The notes under the pieces were generated by a model, which made no database searches, was not told where the DNA came from, and saw only the letters and a list, made by a program, of their open reading frames with translations. From assembly GCF_000423625.1 (NCBI RefSeq), contig NZ_AUII01000002.1, positions 124,001-188,000 of the forward strand: 64,000 nt of DNA, in the 5' to 3' direction. The first letter of the stretch is position 1, and every line of letters begins with the position of its first letter. The DNA is from Pseudonocardia asaccharolytica DSM 44247 = NBRC 16224. GTDB lineage: Bacteria; Actinomycetota; Actinomycetes; Mycobacteriales; Pseudonocardiaceae. Shown one piece after another: positions 45,377 through 54,242 of the stretch. Made by a program: the position numbers and the translations under genes.

Positions 45377-47143
45377 GTGCTGGAGGTGAGGACCGGGTCC
45401 GCGGACACCGTCGCGCGCCCCCGGCCGGACCGGGTCCGACGGCTGGCGCCGCCGGTGCTGGTGGTGGCGCTGTACCTGGCCGGCTCGCTCGCCCTGCATC
45501 ACCGCGTCCTCGGCGGGTTCACCACGACGACGATCGGCCGGGTCACGGCCGATTCGGACCTGTTCATGTGGTGGCTGAACTGGACGCCGTGGGCGCTGCT
45601 GCACGGCGAGAACCCGCTGTTCACGACGCATCAGCACTATCCGCTGGGCGTCAACGCCATGTGGAACACCGGGACGCCGCTGCTCGGTCTGGCGCTCGCC
45701 CCGATCACGCTCACCGCGGGCCCGGTCGCGGCCTACAACACCGGCATGATCCTGGGCCCGGTGGTGTCCGGGGTGGCGCTGGCGGCGGCGCTGGGCCCGT
45801 ACGTCCGACGCTGGGCGCCGCGCGCGGTGGCCGGCGCGCTGTACGCGTTCGGCCCGTTCCACCTCGCGCACACCTCCGCGGGCCACCTCAACCTCGTCTG
45901 GTCGGTGCTGCCGCCGGTCCTGCTGTATCTGGTGCACGTGCTGTTCGTGCGCAGGCTGGAGCGGCCGCTGCGCACCGGCGCGCTGGTCGGGGTGGTGCTG
46001 GCCGCCCAGACGGTGCTCTACACGCAGACCCTCGCGTTCGGCGTGCTGATGCTCGTCGTCACCGCGGCCGTGCTCGCAGCCCGGTGGCCGCGCCGGGCGC
46101 TCGCGGCGCTTCCCGGCCTGTGCCGCGCCGGGCCGGCCTGCCTCGGGGTGTACGCCGTGCTGTGCGCCTACCCGTTGTACCTGATCCTCGCCGGACCGGT
46201 CCGGCCCCGGGCCCCGATCCGGGACGTCGAGTTCTCCGGGGCGGACCTCGCCAACGCGGTCGTCCCCACGTCCCTGACCGCGTTCCGGTTCACCCCCGAC
46301 GGGCCGGCCGAGCGGATGCAGGGACATCTCGGCGAGCAGGGCGGCTACCTGGGGCCGGCGATGCTCGCGCTGCTGGTGGTGGCGGTGGTCGCGGTGCGGT
46401 GCACGGCGTTGCGGGTGGCCGCGACCGTGGGCGCCATCGCGTATGTGTTCTCGCTCGGGCCCACCCTGGTGATCTTCGACGAGCACACCGGCGTTCCGCT
46501 GCCGTGGCGGGTGTTCACCGGGGTACCGCTGCTACTGGAGGCCGAACCGGTCCGGCTCCAGATCGTGGTTGTGCTGTGTGTCGCGGTCGTGGTCGCGCTG
46601 TGGCTGGACCGGCTGCCGTCGATGGCACCGCGCGGCGCGCGCGTCGCCGTCGCGGCGCTCACCGCCGTCGCGCTGCTCTCCTGGCTGCCGGCCGACCGCC
46701 AGCAGACCCAGTCCGCCGCCACGCCGGCCTTCTTCGCCACCGCGGCGCAGCATCTGCGGGCCGACGACGTCGTCGAGACCTATCCGCGGCTGAACAGCTG
46801 GTGGTACGGCGGCGCCGAGCCGCTGCGCTGGCAGGTCGCGTCAGGCATGGCCTACCGCACCACCGGCGGCTATTTCATCGGCTCCGACGCCGTCCACGAC
46901 GTGCTGATCGAGTCGCCGTGGAACCGCTACCAGATCGGCGCGGCGTGGATCGCGGACGGGAAGGGCACGCCGGACGAGGGCTACGCCGCCGACGCCGGTG
47001 CCGAGCTGCGGTCGATACGGGCGACGGTCGTGATCGTGGTTCCCCCGCCGGACGCGGCTGCGGGGCCGATCCTCGACTGGACCCGGCGGGTCACCGGGAG
47101 TCCGGGTGAGCGCGTGGCGGACGCCTGGCTGTTCCGTCTTTGA
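45377..47143 (+). CDS. Polytopic GT-C-like membrane protein
   Basis: 588 residues, about 11-13 helices and a soluble extracytoplasmic C-terminal part. The first loop has acidic residues after helix 1 (TTTTIGRVTADSDLFMWWLN), followed by QHYPLGVNAMWNTGTPLLG, a layout seen in lipid-linked sugar transferases. GTG at 45377; GTG at 45386 possible. Divergent from dprE1 with a 72-nt gap, so it may act in the same wall pathway. I do not recognise a named family with certainty. Confidence 0.7.
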   Translation: MLEVRTGSADTVARPRPDRVRRLAPPVLVVALYLAGSLALHHRVLGGFTTTTIGRVTADSDLFMWWLNWTPWALLHGENPLFTTHQHYPLGVNAMWNTGTPLLGLALAPITLTAGPVAAYNTGMILGPVVSGVALAAALGPYVRRWAPRAVAGALYAFGPFHLAHTSAGHLNLVWSVLPPVLLYLVHVLFVRRLERPLRTGALVGVVLAAQTVLYTQTLAFGVLMLVVTAAVLAARWPRRALAALPGLCRAGPACLGVYAVLCAYPLYLILAGPVRPRAPIRDVEFSGADLANAVVPTSLTAFRFTPDGPAERMQGHLGEQGGYLGPAMLALLVVAVVAVRCTALRVAATVGAIAYVFSLGPTLVIFDEHTGVPLPWRVFTGVPLLLEAEPVRLQIVVVLCVAVVVALWLDRLPSMAPRGARVAVAALTAVALLSWLPADRQQTQSAATPAFFATAAQHLRADDVVETYPRLNSWWYGGAEPLRWQVASGMAYRTTGGYFIGSDAVHDVLIESPWNRYQIGAAWIADGKGTPDEGYAADAGAELRSIRATVVIVVPPPDAAAGPILDWTRRVTGSPGERVADAWLFRL

Positions 47144-47180
47144 GCGGCGTCCGGGGCGGACGTCGCGGGCACCCGATGGC

Positions 47181-47186
47181 TAGGCT
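47181..47186 (+). promoter_or_regulatory. -10 hexamer TAGGCT, leaderless start
   Basis: Ends 7 nt before the GTG at 47194. Confidence 0.55.
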
Positions 47187-47193
47187 CCGTTCT

Positions 47194-47802
47194 GTGAGCC
47201 TGCAACCCCCGTCCGGTGACAGCCGCGGGATCCGCATCTCCGATGCGGACCGTGAGCGCGCCGCGCAGCGGCTGCACCAGGCGCTGGCGGAGGGCCGCAT
47301 CACGGTGGCCGAACTGGAGGAGCGGCTCGCCGCCGTCTACGCCGCCCGATTCGGCGCCGACCTGGTCCCGCCGCTGGAAGATCTGCCCGGCGACCCGCTC
47401 GACGTCACCGGGTCCCTGCCCGTGTCGTCGACGCCGGCGGGGCCGCCGGTGGTGCTGCGGGCCGGAATGGGCGGGTTGCGCCGGACCGGTGTCTGGCAGG
47501 TGCCTGCGCGGCTGCGGGTGCACAGCGGGATGGGCTCGGTCCTGCTCGACTTCTGCGACGCCGAGCTGCCGCATCCGGTCGTCGAGGTGGAGTTGCAGCT
47601 CGGCGCGGGCTCGGCCCGGCTGCTGGTGCCCGACGGCGCCACCGCCGACGTCGACGGGCTCGTCGCCGGGATGGGCACCGTCCGCTCGAAGGTTCCCGCC
47701 ACCCCCGTCCCGGGCCACCCGCATTTCCGGGTGTACGGGCGCAGCGGGATGGGCTCGGTGACGGTGCGCCACCGCTATCGCTTCGCGGGTATCACCTTCT
47801 GA
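47194..47802 (+). CDS. DUF1707 SHOCT-like domain protein
   Basis: 202-residue soluble protein. The DUF1707 module fills residues 10-65 (IRISDADRERAAQRLHQALA and GRITVAELEERLAAVYAARF). The C-terminal half is beta-rich with the repeated pattern GMGS/GMGT, like the cell-wall-active-antibiotics response domain of LiaF. A role in envelope stress sensing is possible. GTG at 47194 matches the promoter; stop faces the LuxR gene across a terminator-like hairpin. Confidence 0.82.
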   Translation: MSLQPPSGDSRGIRISDADRERAAQRLHQALAEGRITVAELEERLAAVYAARFGADLVPPLEDLPGDPLDVTGSLPVSSTPAGPPVVLRAGMGGLRRTGVWQVPARLRVHSGMGSVLLDFCDAELPHPVVEVELQLGAGSARLLVPDGATADVDGLVAGMGTVRSKVPATPVPGHPHFRVYGRSGMGSVTVRHRYRFAGITF

Positions 47803-47828
47803 CCCAGCCCCGCCTCCGCCGCGTCGAG

Positions 47829-47877
47829 AACGAGGTTGCGGCGAGCTGGATCGATCCGATTTCGCCACGACCTCGTT
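47829..47877. terminator. Imperfect inverted repeat between convergent genes
   Basis: Arms AACGAGGT (47829-47836) and ACCTCGTT (47870-47877) with partly paired CGGCGA/TCGCCA inside. It lies between the DUF1707 stop and the LuxR-gene stop, so it could end both transcripts. Confidence 0.5.
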
Positions 47878-47890
47878 GGCGACGGCCGGG

Positions 47891-48871
47891 TCAGGGCAGC
47901 AGGCGCAGACCCTCCTCGACGGCGCCGCGCGCGGCCGCGGTCCGGCTCGACGCCCCGAGCTTGGCCAGGACGTGTTCGACGTGGTGCGCCGCGGTCCGTT
48001 CACTGATCCCCAGCCGGTGCGCGATGGCCACGTTGAGCAGCCCGGCGCTGAGCAGGGTCAGCACCTGCAGCTCGCGTGCGGTGAGGCCGTAGGGCGGCGG
48101 CGTCTCGCGCAGCACGACCAGGGTGCCACCGGCGATCTTCACCAGCCGGACCCGATGCCATCGGTCGCCCGTCCGGTGCAGGAAGCGCGCCTCGGCCACG
48201 GCGTCCGGACCGCCACGCCACGCCGTCACCCGGCGGACGAGATCCGGATCCCGATCGAGGGGGACCGGCACGTCCCGGTCGGGTAACGGCACGACGACCG
48301 CCTGGTCGCTGACGACCGCCGCGGTGGCGTCGCGTTCGAGATCGTCCAGCAGCAGGCTGATCCGCCGCGTGACGTCGGTGACCGACGCGAGTAGCGGCGC
48401 CAGATGGTGCAGCGCGGCCATCATCGGCGGGGTGGGCAGGTCCGGGTCGGTGGTGCTCAGATGCAGGTCGCCGGTGTAGCGGCCGTCCCGGGTGGTCAGC
48501 CGGGCGGTCGCACCCCCGGCGTAGCCCGCGGGCTGGAAGACCTGGATCACCGAGGGCGTGCGTGTGTAGTCGACGTCGATATCGCGCCAGCAGCGGGCGC
48601 GCCGCTCGGGACGGGTCACCAGTAACCGGTAGCCGACGTCGTCGCGGAGAAACGCGGGCGAGCACAGAAAGTCCAGCACGTCCGTGGGGTAGCCGGTCAC
48701 GCAGAGCGGGACGTGTTCGCGCACGATCGGGTCGAAGGCGACGACCGTGGCGGCGACCACCGGCGCGCGGGCGCAGAGCTCGCCGAGCACCTCCGCGGCC
48801 GCCTCCTCGCGGGTGACCGGACCGTGTGCGGCGGCAGCGAGGCTCATCGCCAGGGTCATGGCGTCCTGCAC
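47891..48871 (-). CDS. LuxR-family transcriptional regulator, candidate regulator of dimethylformamidase
   Basis: 326 residues. The N-terminal two thirds form a GAF/PAS-like sensory region with no receiver Asp motif; the C-terminal LuxR HTH reads LTARELQVLTLLSAGLLNVA, then SERTAAHHVEHVLAKLGASS. It is directly downstream of dmfA1-dmfA2 on the same strand. I recall that Paracoccus dimethylformamidase genes are controlled by a LuxR-type DmfR, so the same role is inferred. GTG at 48871; its ribosome binding site GGGAGGGAG lies inside a 17-bp hairpin arm. Confidence 0.82.
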   Translation of the reverse strand: MQDAMTLAMSLAAAAHGPVTREEAAAEVLGELCARAPVVAATVVAFDPIVREHVPLCVTGYPTDVLDFLCSPAFLRDDVGYRLLVTRPERRARCWRDIDVDYTRTPSVIQVFQPAGYAGGATARLTTRDGRYTGDLHLSTTDPDLPTPPMMAALHHLAPLLASVTDVTRRISLLLDDLERDATAAVVSDQAVVVPLPDRDVPVPLDRDPDLVRRVTAWRGGPDAVAEARFLHRTGDRWHRVRLVKIAGGTLVVLRETPPPYGLTARELQVLTLLSAGLLNVAIAHRLGISERTAAHHVEHVLAKLGASSRTAAARGAVEEGLRLLP

Positions 48872-48879
48872 GACTGACT

Positions 48880-48924
48880 CCCTCCCGCGGTGGAGACGGT
48901 GTCAGTCTCTCCACCGCGGGAGGG
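48880..48924 (-). terminator. 17-bp hairpin between dmfA2 and the LuxR gene
   Basis: Arms 48880-48896 and 48908-48924 are perfectly complementary (CCCTCCCGCGGTGGAGA and its complement) with an 11-nt loop. It starts 26 nt after the dmfA2 stop. The arm nearest the LuxR gene contains that gene's Shine-Dalgarno sequence, so it could act as terminator, attenuator or translational switch. Confidence 0.7.
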
Positions 48925-48950
48925 GGTCACAAGCGCCGGTCGGACGCGGG

Positions 48951-51239
48951 TCAGGCGCCGAGTGGCATCGGCTCGATCGGTTCCGGGTCGGCGAACCGGG
49001 TCAGCACGTTCCGGGTGAGCCGGGAGATGTCGTTGTCGTAGTCGTTGTGCGCCAGACTGCCGGCCCAGGCGATCGAGCCGGTCGAGAACACCGCGCCGCC
49101 GCCCGCCGTGGTGAAGTAGACGATGTCCGCGCGGACCTGGAAGCTGTCGGTTCCGCCCATGCCGTCGAACGGGAAGAAGATGTCCTCCGCGACCAGGGGG
49201 TAGTTGTCCGAGTGGCGGCCCGCACTGGTGGCCAGCAGCAGCGCGTGGGCGGGTGTGCCGAGCGCGAGGTCGTAGCGGTCGCATTCGTGACCGGCCGCGC
49301 CGCCGCCGACCAGCCCGTGGTCACCGATCAGGGTGGTGTCGTCGAGACCGTCGGTGATGAAGGACGCCTGTGGATGGGCAAAGTCGGTGAGCGGTACGTA
49401 GGCCGACGAGCGGTCCATCCCCTCGGTGGCGAAGCCGACGCCGAACAGCTTCTGCGGGGCGCGGCCCCGGTTGCGCCAGATGCCGCCGCGTTCGGGGGTG
49501 AACGTCATGTGCAGCTCGCCGGGCCGGGCCTGCCAGGCCCGGCAGCCGGCCTCGCCCTTGCGCACCTCGATCAGGTACGGCTTGTCCGGGTGGTAACTGG
49601 TCACCCAGTAGAATCCGTTGCCGCCCATGTACATCGCCCGCCCGCCGCGGGCGAGGTAGGTCTCCCAGGCGTCGAGCATCCGCGTCGAGTAGTACTCGGG
49701 GTGGGTCCCGGTGATGACGACCTGGTAGCGGCCGAGCAGCTCGGTGCCCTCCCGTTCGAGGTCCTCGTCGGTGGCCACGTCGAACTCGACGCCGATGCCC
49801 ATGAGCCAGTCCACGAGGTGCAGATCGGCGGGGAACTGCCACAGCGACCCGGTCGTGTGCCGGAAGCCGGGTCGCATGGTGACGATCGGACGCAGCCGCG
49901 ACGAATGGGCCACCCCCGTGCCGTCGGCGTGGTGATCGTAGGTCGACAGCCCGAACTCGGGGTGCTCGAGCAGGTTCAGGTCGGCGGCGGCCATCACCGA
50001 GGTGTGTCCGAGGATCGACTGGGCGACCGGCACCTCGGGAACGATGTGGTCGTTGGCGTAGGCCAGATAGCTCGCGGTCGGGAACAGCAGCAGCACCCGT
50101 GACGTCGCGGTGCCGCGCGGCGGCAGCACCCAGAACGGGATGTGGTCGACGTGTCCGCCGAGCGTCACGCGCAGCGCGTACACGCCGCTGGGCAGGTCAT
50201 CAGGGACGACAAGGGTGACATCGGTGTCCCAGCGCGCGTCCTCGAGCGCGTCCGCACAGAAGTGGAGGGCGCCGTATTGCTCGGGCGCGTGCCGGTAGTT
50301 CTCCTCCTCGCCGGTCCAGTTCCAGCCGGTCATGCCTCGGTAGGGCTGGTTGTGGCAGCGGCCGTGCCAGCTGTGGGGCCCGACGTCGGCGCAGCGGTCC
50401 GCGGCGACGCCCGCCGGTCCGATCTCGGCGCTGAACTCCCAGCGGGCGAGCAGTCCGGACGCCGGGCGTTCGCCCCGGGCGAGCGCCGCGCGAGCGGCGT
50501 CGTCCGGCGGGCCGTCGAGGATCGTGGGGGTATCCAGCTTGCCGTTGTAGTGGCCACAGATCATCCCGGCCGCGCCGTCCCAGCATGCGGCGAGCACCGT
50601 CGGAGCCGCCGCGAGGGCCGCCGCCGGGGCCCCGCTGCCCGTCCCGTCGGTGCTGGTCACGATTCCGATCGCCGGGCTCCACAGGCTGTTCACCGAGGTC
50701 AGGGTCGGATCGGCGGTGAGCTGGGTGGCGCCCTCGTGCCAGCTTGCGATGATCGAGTACCAGGTCCAGGCCTGCAGCGGCTGCTGCGTGACGGTCTCGT
50801 GCACCGTCGAGCCGTCGCCGAGACGCAGCGTGAGACGCCCGCCGTCGGTCAGGCCGAGCCACCACCCGGTCCCGATCGCGGAGTCCCACCGCGACAGCAG
50901 GGTCTGACCGTCGAGGGCCGGTGTGGTCGGCTGGGCGAGGACGTGCACGGCGCCCGCGGCGGTGAGCGCGAGACCGCCGGCATCGTCGACGATCACCGCC
51001 GAGCCGGTGCGAATCTCCTGCTTCCGACCCGGATAACGTCCCGTGGCCGGGGTCGGCACCACCTCCTCGCGGAAGCCGGGCCCGGCCGGATTGGTGTCGC
51101 CGTTGCGCAGCCGGACGACCTCGGCGGTGAACTCGCCGGGCTCAGCACAGCTGATCTTGAACTCGATGGGTTCGCCCGGGGCGACCGAGAACCGGTCGGC
51201 GTAGCCGGTGACCGCGGGACGCACGACGTCGACCATCAT
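48951..51239 (-). CDS. dmfA2: N,N-dimethylformamidase large (beta) subunit
   Basis: 762 residues, the usual length for the catalytic subunit, which hydrolyses N,N-dimethylformamide to dimethylamine and formate at a mononuclear iron. An N-terminal beta domain and a LamG-like part (about 100-300) precede the catalytic domain. The iron ligands I recall for the Paracoccus enzyme (Tyr399, Tyr440, Glu521) have counterparts at Y394 (SYLAYANDH), Y434 (LSTYDHH) and E515 (GTHPEYYS), with E652 (GHECDRYD) matching a further conserved glutamate. ATG at 51239 overlaps the small-subunit stop. Natural substrate may be another amide. Confidence 0.9.
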   Translation of the reverse strand: MMVDVVRPAVTGYADRFSVAPGEPIEFKISCAEPGEFTAEVVRLRNGDTNPAGPGFREEVVPTPATGRYPGRKQEIRTGSAVIVDDAGGLALTAAGAVHVLAQPTTPALDGQTLLSRWDSAIGTGWWLGLTDGGRLTLRLGDGSTVHETVTQQPLQAWTWYSIIASWHEGATQLTADPTLTSVNSLWSPAIGIVTSTDGTGSGAPAAALAAAPTVLAACWDGAAGMICGHYNGKLDTPTILDGPPDDAARAALARGERPASGLLARWEFSAEIGPAGVAADRCADVGPHSWHGRCHNQPYRGMTGWNWTGEEENYRHAPEQYGALHFCADALEDARWDTDVTLVVPDDLPSGVYALRVTLGGHVDHIPFWVLPPRGTATSRVLLLFPTASYLAYANDHIVPEVPVAQSILGHTSVMAAADLNLLEHPEFGLSTYDHHADGTGVAHSSRLRPIVTMRPGFRHTTGSLWQFPADLHLVDWLMGIGVEFDVATDEDLEREGTELLGRYQVVITGTHPEYYSTRMLDAWETYLARGGRAMYMGGNGFYWVTSYHPDKPYLIEVRKGEAGCRAWQARPGELHMTFTPERGGIWRNRGRAPQKLFGVGFATEGMDRSSAYVPLTDFAHPQASFITDGLDDTTLIGDHGLVGGGAAGHECDRYDLALGTPAHALLLATSAGRHSDNYPLVAEDIFFPFDGMGGTDSFQVRADIVYFTTAGGGAVFSTGSIAWAGSLAHNDYDNDISRLTRNVLTRFADPEPIEPMPLGA

Positions 51240-51580
51240 GCCGCTCCCCGTAGGTCGTCGACCCGCTTTCGGAAGACCGCGTGCATGGCCTCCTCCTCGG
51301 TGCCGTACGGGCCGTCGTCGAGCACGGCCGGTGCCTCGCCGCGCGCCGCGCTCAGCACCCCGATGCGGTATTCCTTCCACGGCTCGACCGCGACGATGAC
51401 GTATTTTCCCGGCACCGGCGCACGGCGCAGGTAGCGCAGGACGCGCTGCAGGGCGTCGCTGTGCGGGCCCGACGGGTTGGCGGCGTGTTCGGCGATCAGC
51501 TCGTCGGTCAGCAGTCCGGCCACGCGTTCTCGCGACCGCTGTTCGAAGAGCTCGTAGACCTCGAGTTGCCGATCCCGCAT
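51236..51580 (-). CDS. dmfA1: N,N-dimethylformamidase small (alpha) subunit
   Basis: 114-residue, mostly helical protein, slightly shorter than characterised alpha subunits. It has the family segment VPGKYVIVAVEPWKEYRIGV and sits immediately before the large subunit gene with an ATGA overlap, so the two chains are translated together to form the alpha-beta unit. ATG at 51580 with AGGCGG some 8 nt upstream. Confidence 0.85.
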   Translation of the reverse strand: MRDRQLEVYELFEQRSRERVAGLLTDELIAEHAANPSGPHSDALQRVLRYLRRAPVPGKYVIVAVEPWKEYRIGVLSAARGEAPAVLDDGPYGTEEEAMHAVFRKRVDDLRGAA

Positions 51581-51678
51581 CTGTTACCGCCTCTCGCTGG
51601 TGGGCCCCGGGTGGGAGCCTCAGCGAACCGGGCGGAGGCGGCGCGGCTCAATGGGCAGCTCTGCCCACACCGCCCGGA

Positions 51679-52417
51679 TCAGCCGAAGCGACGTCCCTCG
51701 TCGCGCCGGTAGGCCCAGCCGGCCAGCACCGCGGTGACCACCGTCCACACCGCGAACGCCACCATCGCGACGGCATCCGGCGGCGCGCCGGTCACGGCCC
51801 CGACGACGAGGTCGCGGGCACCACGGGAGGGCAGGATCGCGGAGACGGTCTGGAGCCAGTCCGGGAAGATCGTCGGTGGCAGGAACAGCCCGCCGCCGAA
51901 CGCCATCGGGAAGAACACCAGCTGGGTCACCGGCAGCGCGGCCTTGACCGGCAGCGCGTAGCCGATCGCGAGACCCCCGAACAGGAAGGGCAGCCCGGCC
52001 ACCAGCAGCGCCACCAGCCCGACGACCAGCTGTTGCGGATCGACCGAGGCGGGGTGAAGAGTGCCCCGACCACCGTCACCGGAACGACGGCGATCACCGC
52101 GAACGCGAATCCGGTGAGCAGCCGCCGAGGTTCCGCGGCCAGATGGGTGCGGGCAGGGTGCGCAGGTAGGGATCCCAGGACTTCTCCCGGTCGTCGGCGA
52201 CTCCGACGCCGAAGGTGAACAGGAAGCTGCTCAGCACCGCGAACACGGTCAGCTGTGCGACGGCGGTCGTCGCCGCCACCGGGTCGTCGCCGAAGTCGAA
52301 GGGCAGCACGAAGAACAGCAGCGACAGCGCCGGGAACACCGCGGCCGAGACGAGCCCGATCGGCACCCGCAGGTTCTCCAGCAGCAGATAACGGAAGTGG
52401 ACCAGCGTCAGACTCAT
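51679..52417 (-). pseudogene. ABC-2 type permease with two one-base frameshifts
   Basis: ATG at 52417 overlaps the ATPase stop (ATGA). The frame begins MSLTLVHFRYLLLENLRVPI and is normal through two helices to YLRTLPAPI. A missing base near 52122 (expected Gly-Arg before LLTGFAFAVIAVVPVTVVG) breaks it, and a second missing base near 52055 (before SVDPQQLVVGLVALLVAGLP) breaks it again. The last part, from LPFLFGGLAIGYALPVKAAL to the stop, is intact. With both bases restored the protein is 246 residues with six helices. Either inactive or an assembly artefact. Confidence 0.8.
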
Positions 52418-53286
52418 CGGTTCGCCCCCTCGGGAGTGGTCAGGGAGAGGAAGGCCTCCTCCAGGGACGCGGGCCGCACCTGGAGGTCGCTGAACGGCAC
52501 CCCGCTGTGGACGAGGTCGTGGACCAGCCGGTCGGCGTCGGAGGTGTGCAGTTCGTAGCGGTCCCCGGTGCGCACGACTCGGCCGATCCCGGCCAGCGGC
52601 GGCAGCTCGGGGGTGCGCAGGCTGACCATGGTGAGCGCGACGACTCCGCGCACCTGGTCGAGATCGCCGTCGGCGAGGATCCGGCCCGCCCCGATGACGA
52701 CGACGCGCTGCGCGAGCTGCTCGATCTCCTCCAGATAGTGGCTGGTCAGCAGCACGGTGCCGCCGTCGGCGTGGAAGGCACGCACCCCGTCCCACAGCGC
52801 GCGCCGCGCCTCGACGTCGAGGCCGGTGGTCGGCTCGTCGAGCACGACGAGCCGAGGCTTGCCGACGAACGCGACGGCGAGCCGCCGCCGCTGGCCGCCG
52901 GACAGCCTCCCGGTCTGGCGCCGCTCCAGCCCGGTGAGCCCGAAGCGTTCGAGCACCTCGGCCGCGGGCAGCGGTGCCCGGTAATGCCGGGCGACGAAGC
53001 CGAGCACCTCGGCCGCGGGCAGCCCGGTGTCCTGCGGGGTCAGGCCGAGGGCGCGACGCCGGGCCGCGTCGCGCGGCGAGCCGCCGAACAGCTCCACCTG
53101 TCCGGCGTCGGGCCTGCGCAGCCCGACGAGCAGGTTGAGCAGTGTCGACTTGCCTGCGCCGTTGAGACCGAGCAGCCCGGTCAGCGAGCCTGCGGGGACG
53201 TCCAGGTCGACGCCGTCGAGCGCGACCGTCGCCCCGTATCGTCTGGTGACACCGATGGCGCGGCGAGCAGTTCCGTCATGAAGCAC
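52414..53286 (-). CDS. ABC transporter ATP-binding protein (exporter type)
   Basis: 290 residues. Walker A LLGLNGAGKST, Q-loop near LGLTPQDTGLP, signature LSGGQRRRLAVA, Walker B RLVVLDEPTTGLD, H-loop LTSHYLEE. The C-terminal extension (about 215-290) is typical of drug and multidrug exporters of the CcmA/DrrA type. GTG at 53286 lies 11 nt inside the upstream regulator gene. Its partner permease is frameshifted, so transport may be lost. Confidence 0.9.
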   Translation of the reverse strand: MLHDGTARRAIGVTRRYGATVALDGVDLDVPAGSLTGLLGLNGAGKSTLLNLLVGLRRPDAGQVELFGGSPRDAARRRALGLTPQDTGLPAAEVLGFVARHYRAPLPAAEVLERFGLTGLERRQTGRLSGGQRRRLAVAFVGKPRLVVLDEPTTGLDVEARRALWDGVRAFHADGGTVLLTSHYLEEIEQLAQRVVVIGAGRILADGDLDQVRGVVALTMVSLRTPELPPLAGIGRVVRTGDRYELHTSDADRLVHDLVHSGVPFSDLQVRPASLEEAFLSLTTPEGANR

Positions 53287-53596
53287 CTCCGTTCGAGGGG
53301 GGTTCGAGCAGCGTGCGCAGTGCGGCGGTGTAGTCCTCGAACGCTCGCCGCCCGATCTTGGTCAGCTCGACGTAGGTGACCGGGGTGCGCCGCTGGTGGC
53401 TCTTGGTGATCTCGACGTAGCCGGCGTCCTCGAGCTTGCGCAGGTGCGTCGAGAGGTTGCCCGCGGTCATCTCGAGCAGCTGCTGGAGCCGCGGAAAGGT
53501 GATCTTGTCGCCGGCCGGCAGCGCCGCGAGGCTGGAGGTGACCCGCAGCCGCGCCTGGGCGTGGATGACCGGGTCGAGCTCGGGCAGGCCGATCAT
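53276..53596 (-). CDS. Winged-helix transcriptional regulator
   Basis: 106 residues of the HTH_27/MarR-like type: LDPVIHAQARLRVTSSLAAL at the start, recognition helix in MTAGNLSTHLRKLEDAGYVE, then the wing ITKSHQRRTPVTYVELT. ATG at 53596 overlaps the membrane protein stop (ATGA), and its own end overlaps the ATPase gene. Likely regulates this operon; the inverted repeat at 54243-54255 is a candidate site. Confidence 0.87.
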   Translation of the reverse strand: MIGLPELDPVIHAQARLRVTSSLAALPAGDKITFPRLQQLLEMTAGNLSTHLRKLEDAGYVEITKSHQRRTPVTYVELTKIGRRAFEDYTAALRTLLEPPSNGGAS

Positions 53597-54207
53597 GCGC
53601 GCCGTCCCCTGGTCAGCCGAAGTCCCGCGACGACGAGCAGCCCACCACCGACGCCGAGCCCCAGCACCAGCGAGTTGCCCGGCAGCCCGGCGAAGACCGA
53701 CGCGACCGCGACCACCATGACCCAGGCACCGAGGGCGAAGTCGGGAATGCTGCTCCACGTCGCCCCGGTCAGCAGGTAGAGGGCGCCGACGACCAGCGCG
53801 AGCAGGGCCGGGCTGAGCACCGCCATCGCCGTGCCCGGCACGCCGAGCGCCGCCATGCCGGCGACGAACACGCCGACCGCGGACAGGCTGATCGCCCAGC
53901 CGAGGCCGTAGAACAGCCCCTGCCGGGTGGATGCGCCGGTGACGCCACGCCCGGGGCGGGCGCCCAGCACGGCGCTGGTCACGACGCCGACGGCGACGAC
54001 CGCGGCCGTCGCCCAGCTCGCCGTGGCCGGGTCGAGGAGGAAGAACAGGACGCCGGTGGCCAGCCAGATCGCGCCCCACAGCGCGTAGAACAGCGCGATG
54101 TTCGGCATCACCTTCGACGACGTGCGGGCCTGCTCGCGCTCGATGATGGCCAGCGCGTCGGCGGCGCTCGGCGGGCCTTCGGCATCGGTGTGGTGCGGGT
54201 CGTTCAT
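53593..54207 (-). CDS. Six-helix membrane protein of an ABC exporter operon
   Basis: 204 residues: a polar N terminus with a short helix (SAADALAIIEREQARTSSKV) and six hydrophobic segments with no catalytic motif. ATG at 54207 follows GGGGGA. It is the first gene of a four-gene operon (membrane protein, winged-helix regulator, ATPase, permease) joined by overlapping stops and starts. Such proteins often accompany winged-helix regulators and may sense or sequester them; function unknown. Confidence 0.75.
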   Translation of the reverse strand: MNDPHHTDAEGPPSAADALAIIEREQARTSSKVMPNIALFYALWGAIWLATGVLFFLLDPATASWATAAVVAVGVVTSAVLGARPGRGVTGASTRQGLFYGLGWAISLSAVGVFVAGMAALGVPGTAMAVLSPALLALVVGALYLLTGATWSSIPDFALGAWVMVVAVASVFAGLPGNSLVLGLGVGGGLLVVAGLRLTRGRRA

Positions 54208-54242
54208 CGCAGTCCCCCAAAGTGCTCTGTAGTGACAGCTAC

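Noticed and set aside
45305-46486. Upstream extension of dprE1
   Set aside because: Antisense of the GT-C-like gene; dprE1 begins MSSRTRSLHG at 45304 with a promoter just upstream.
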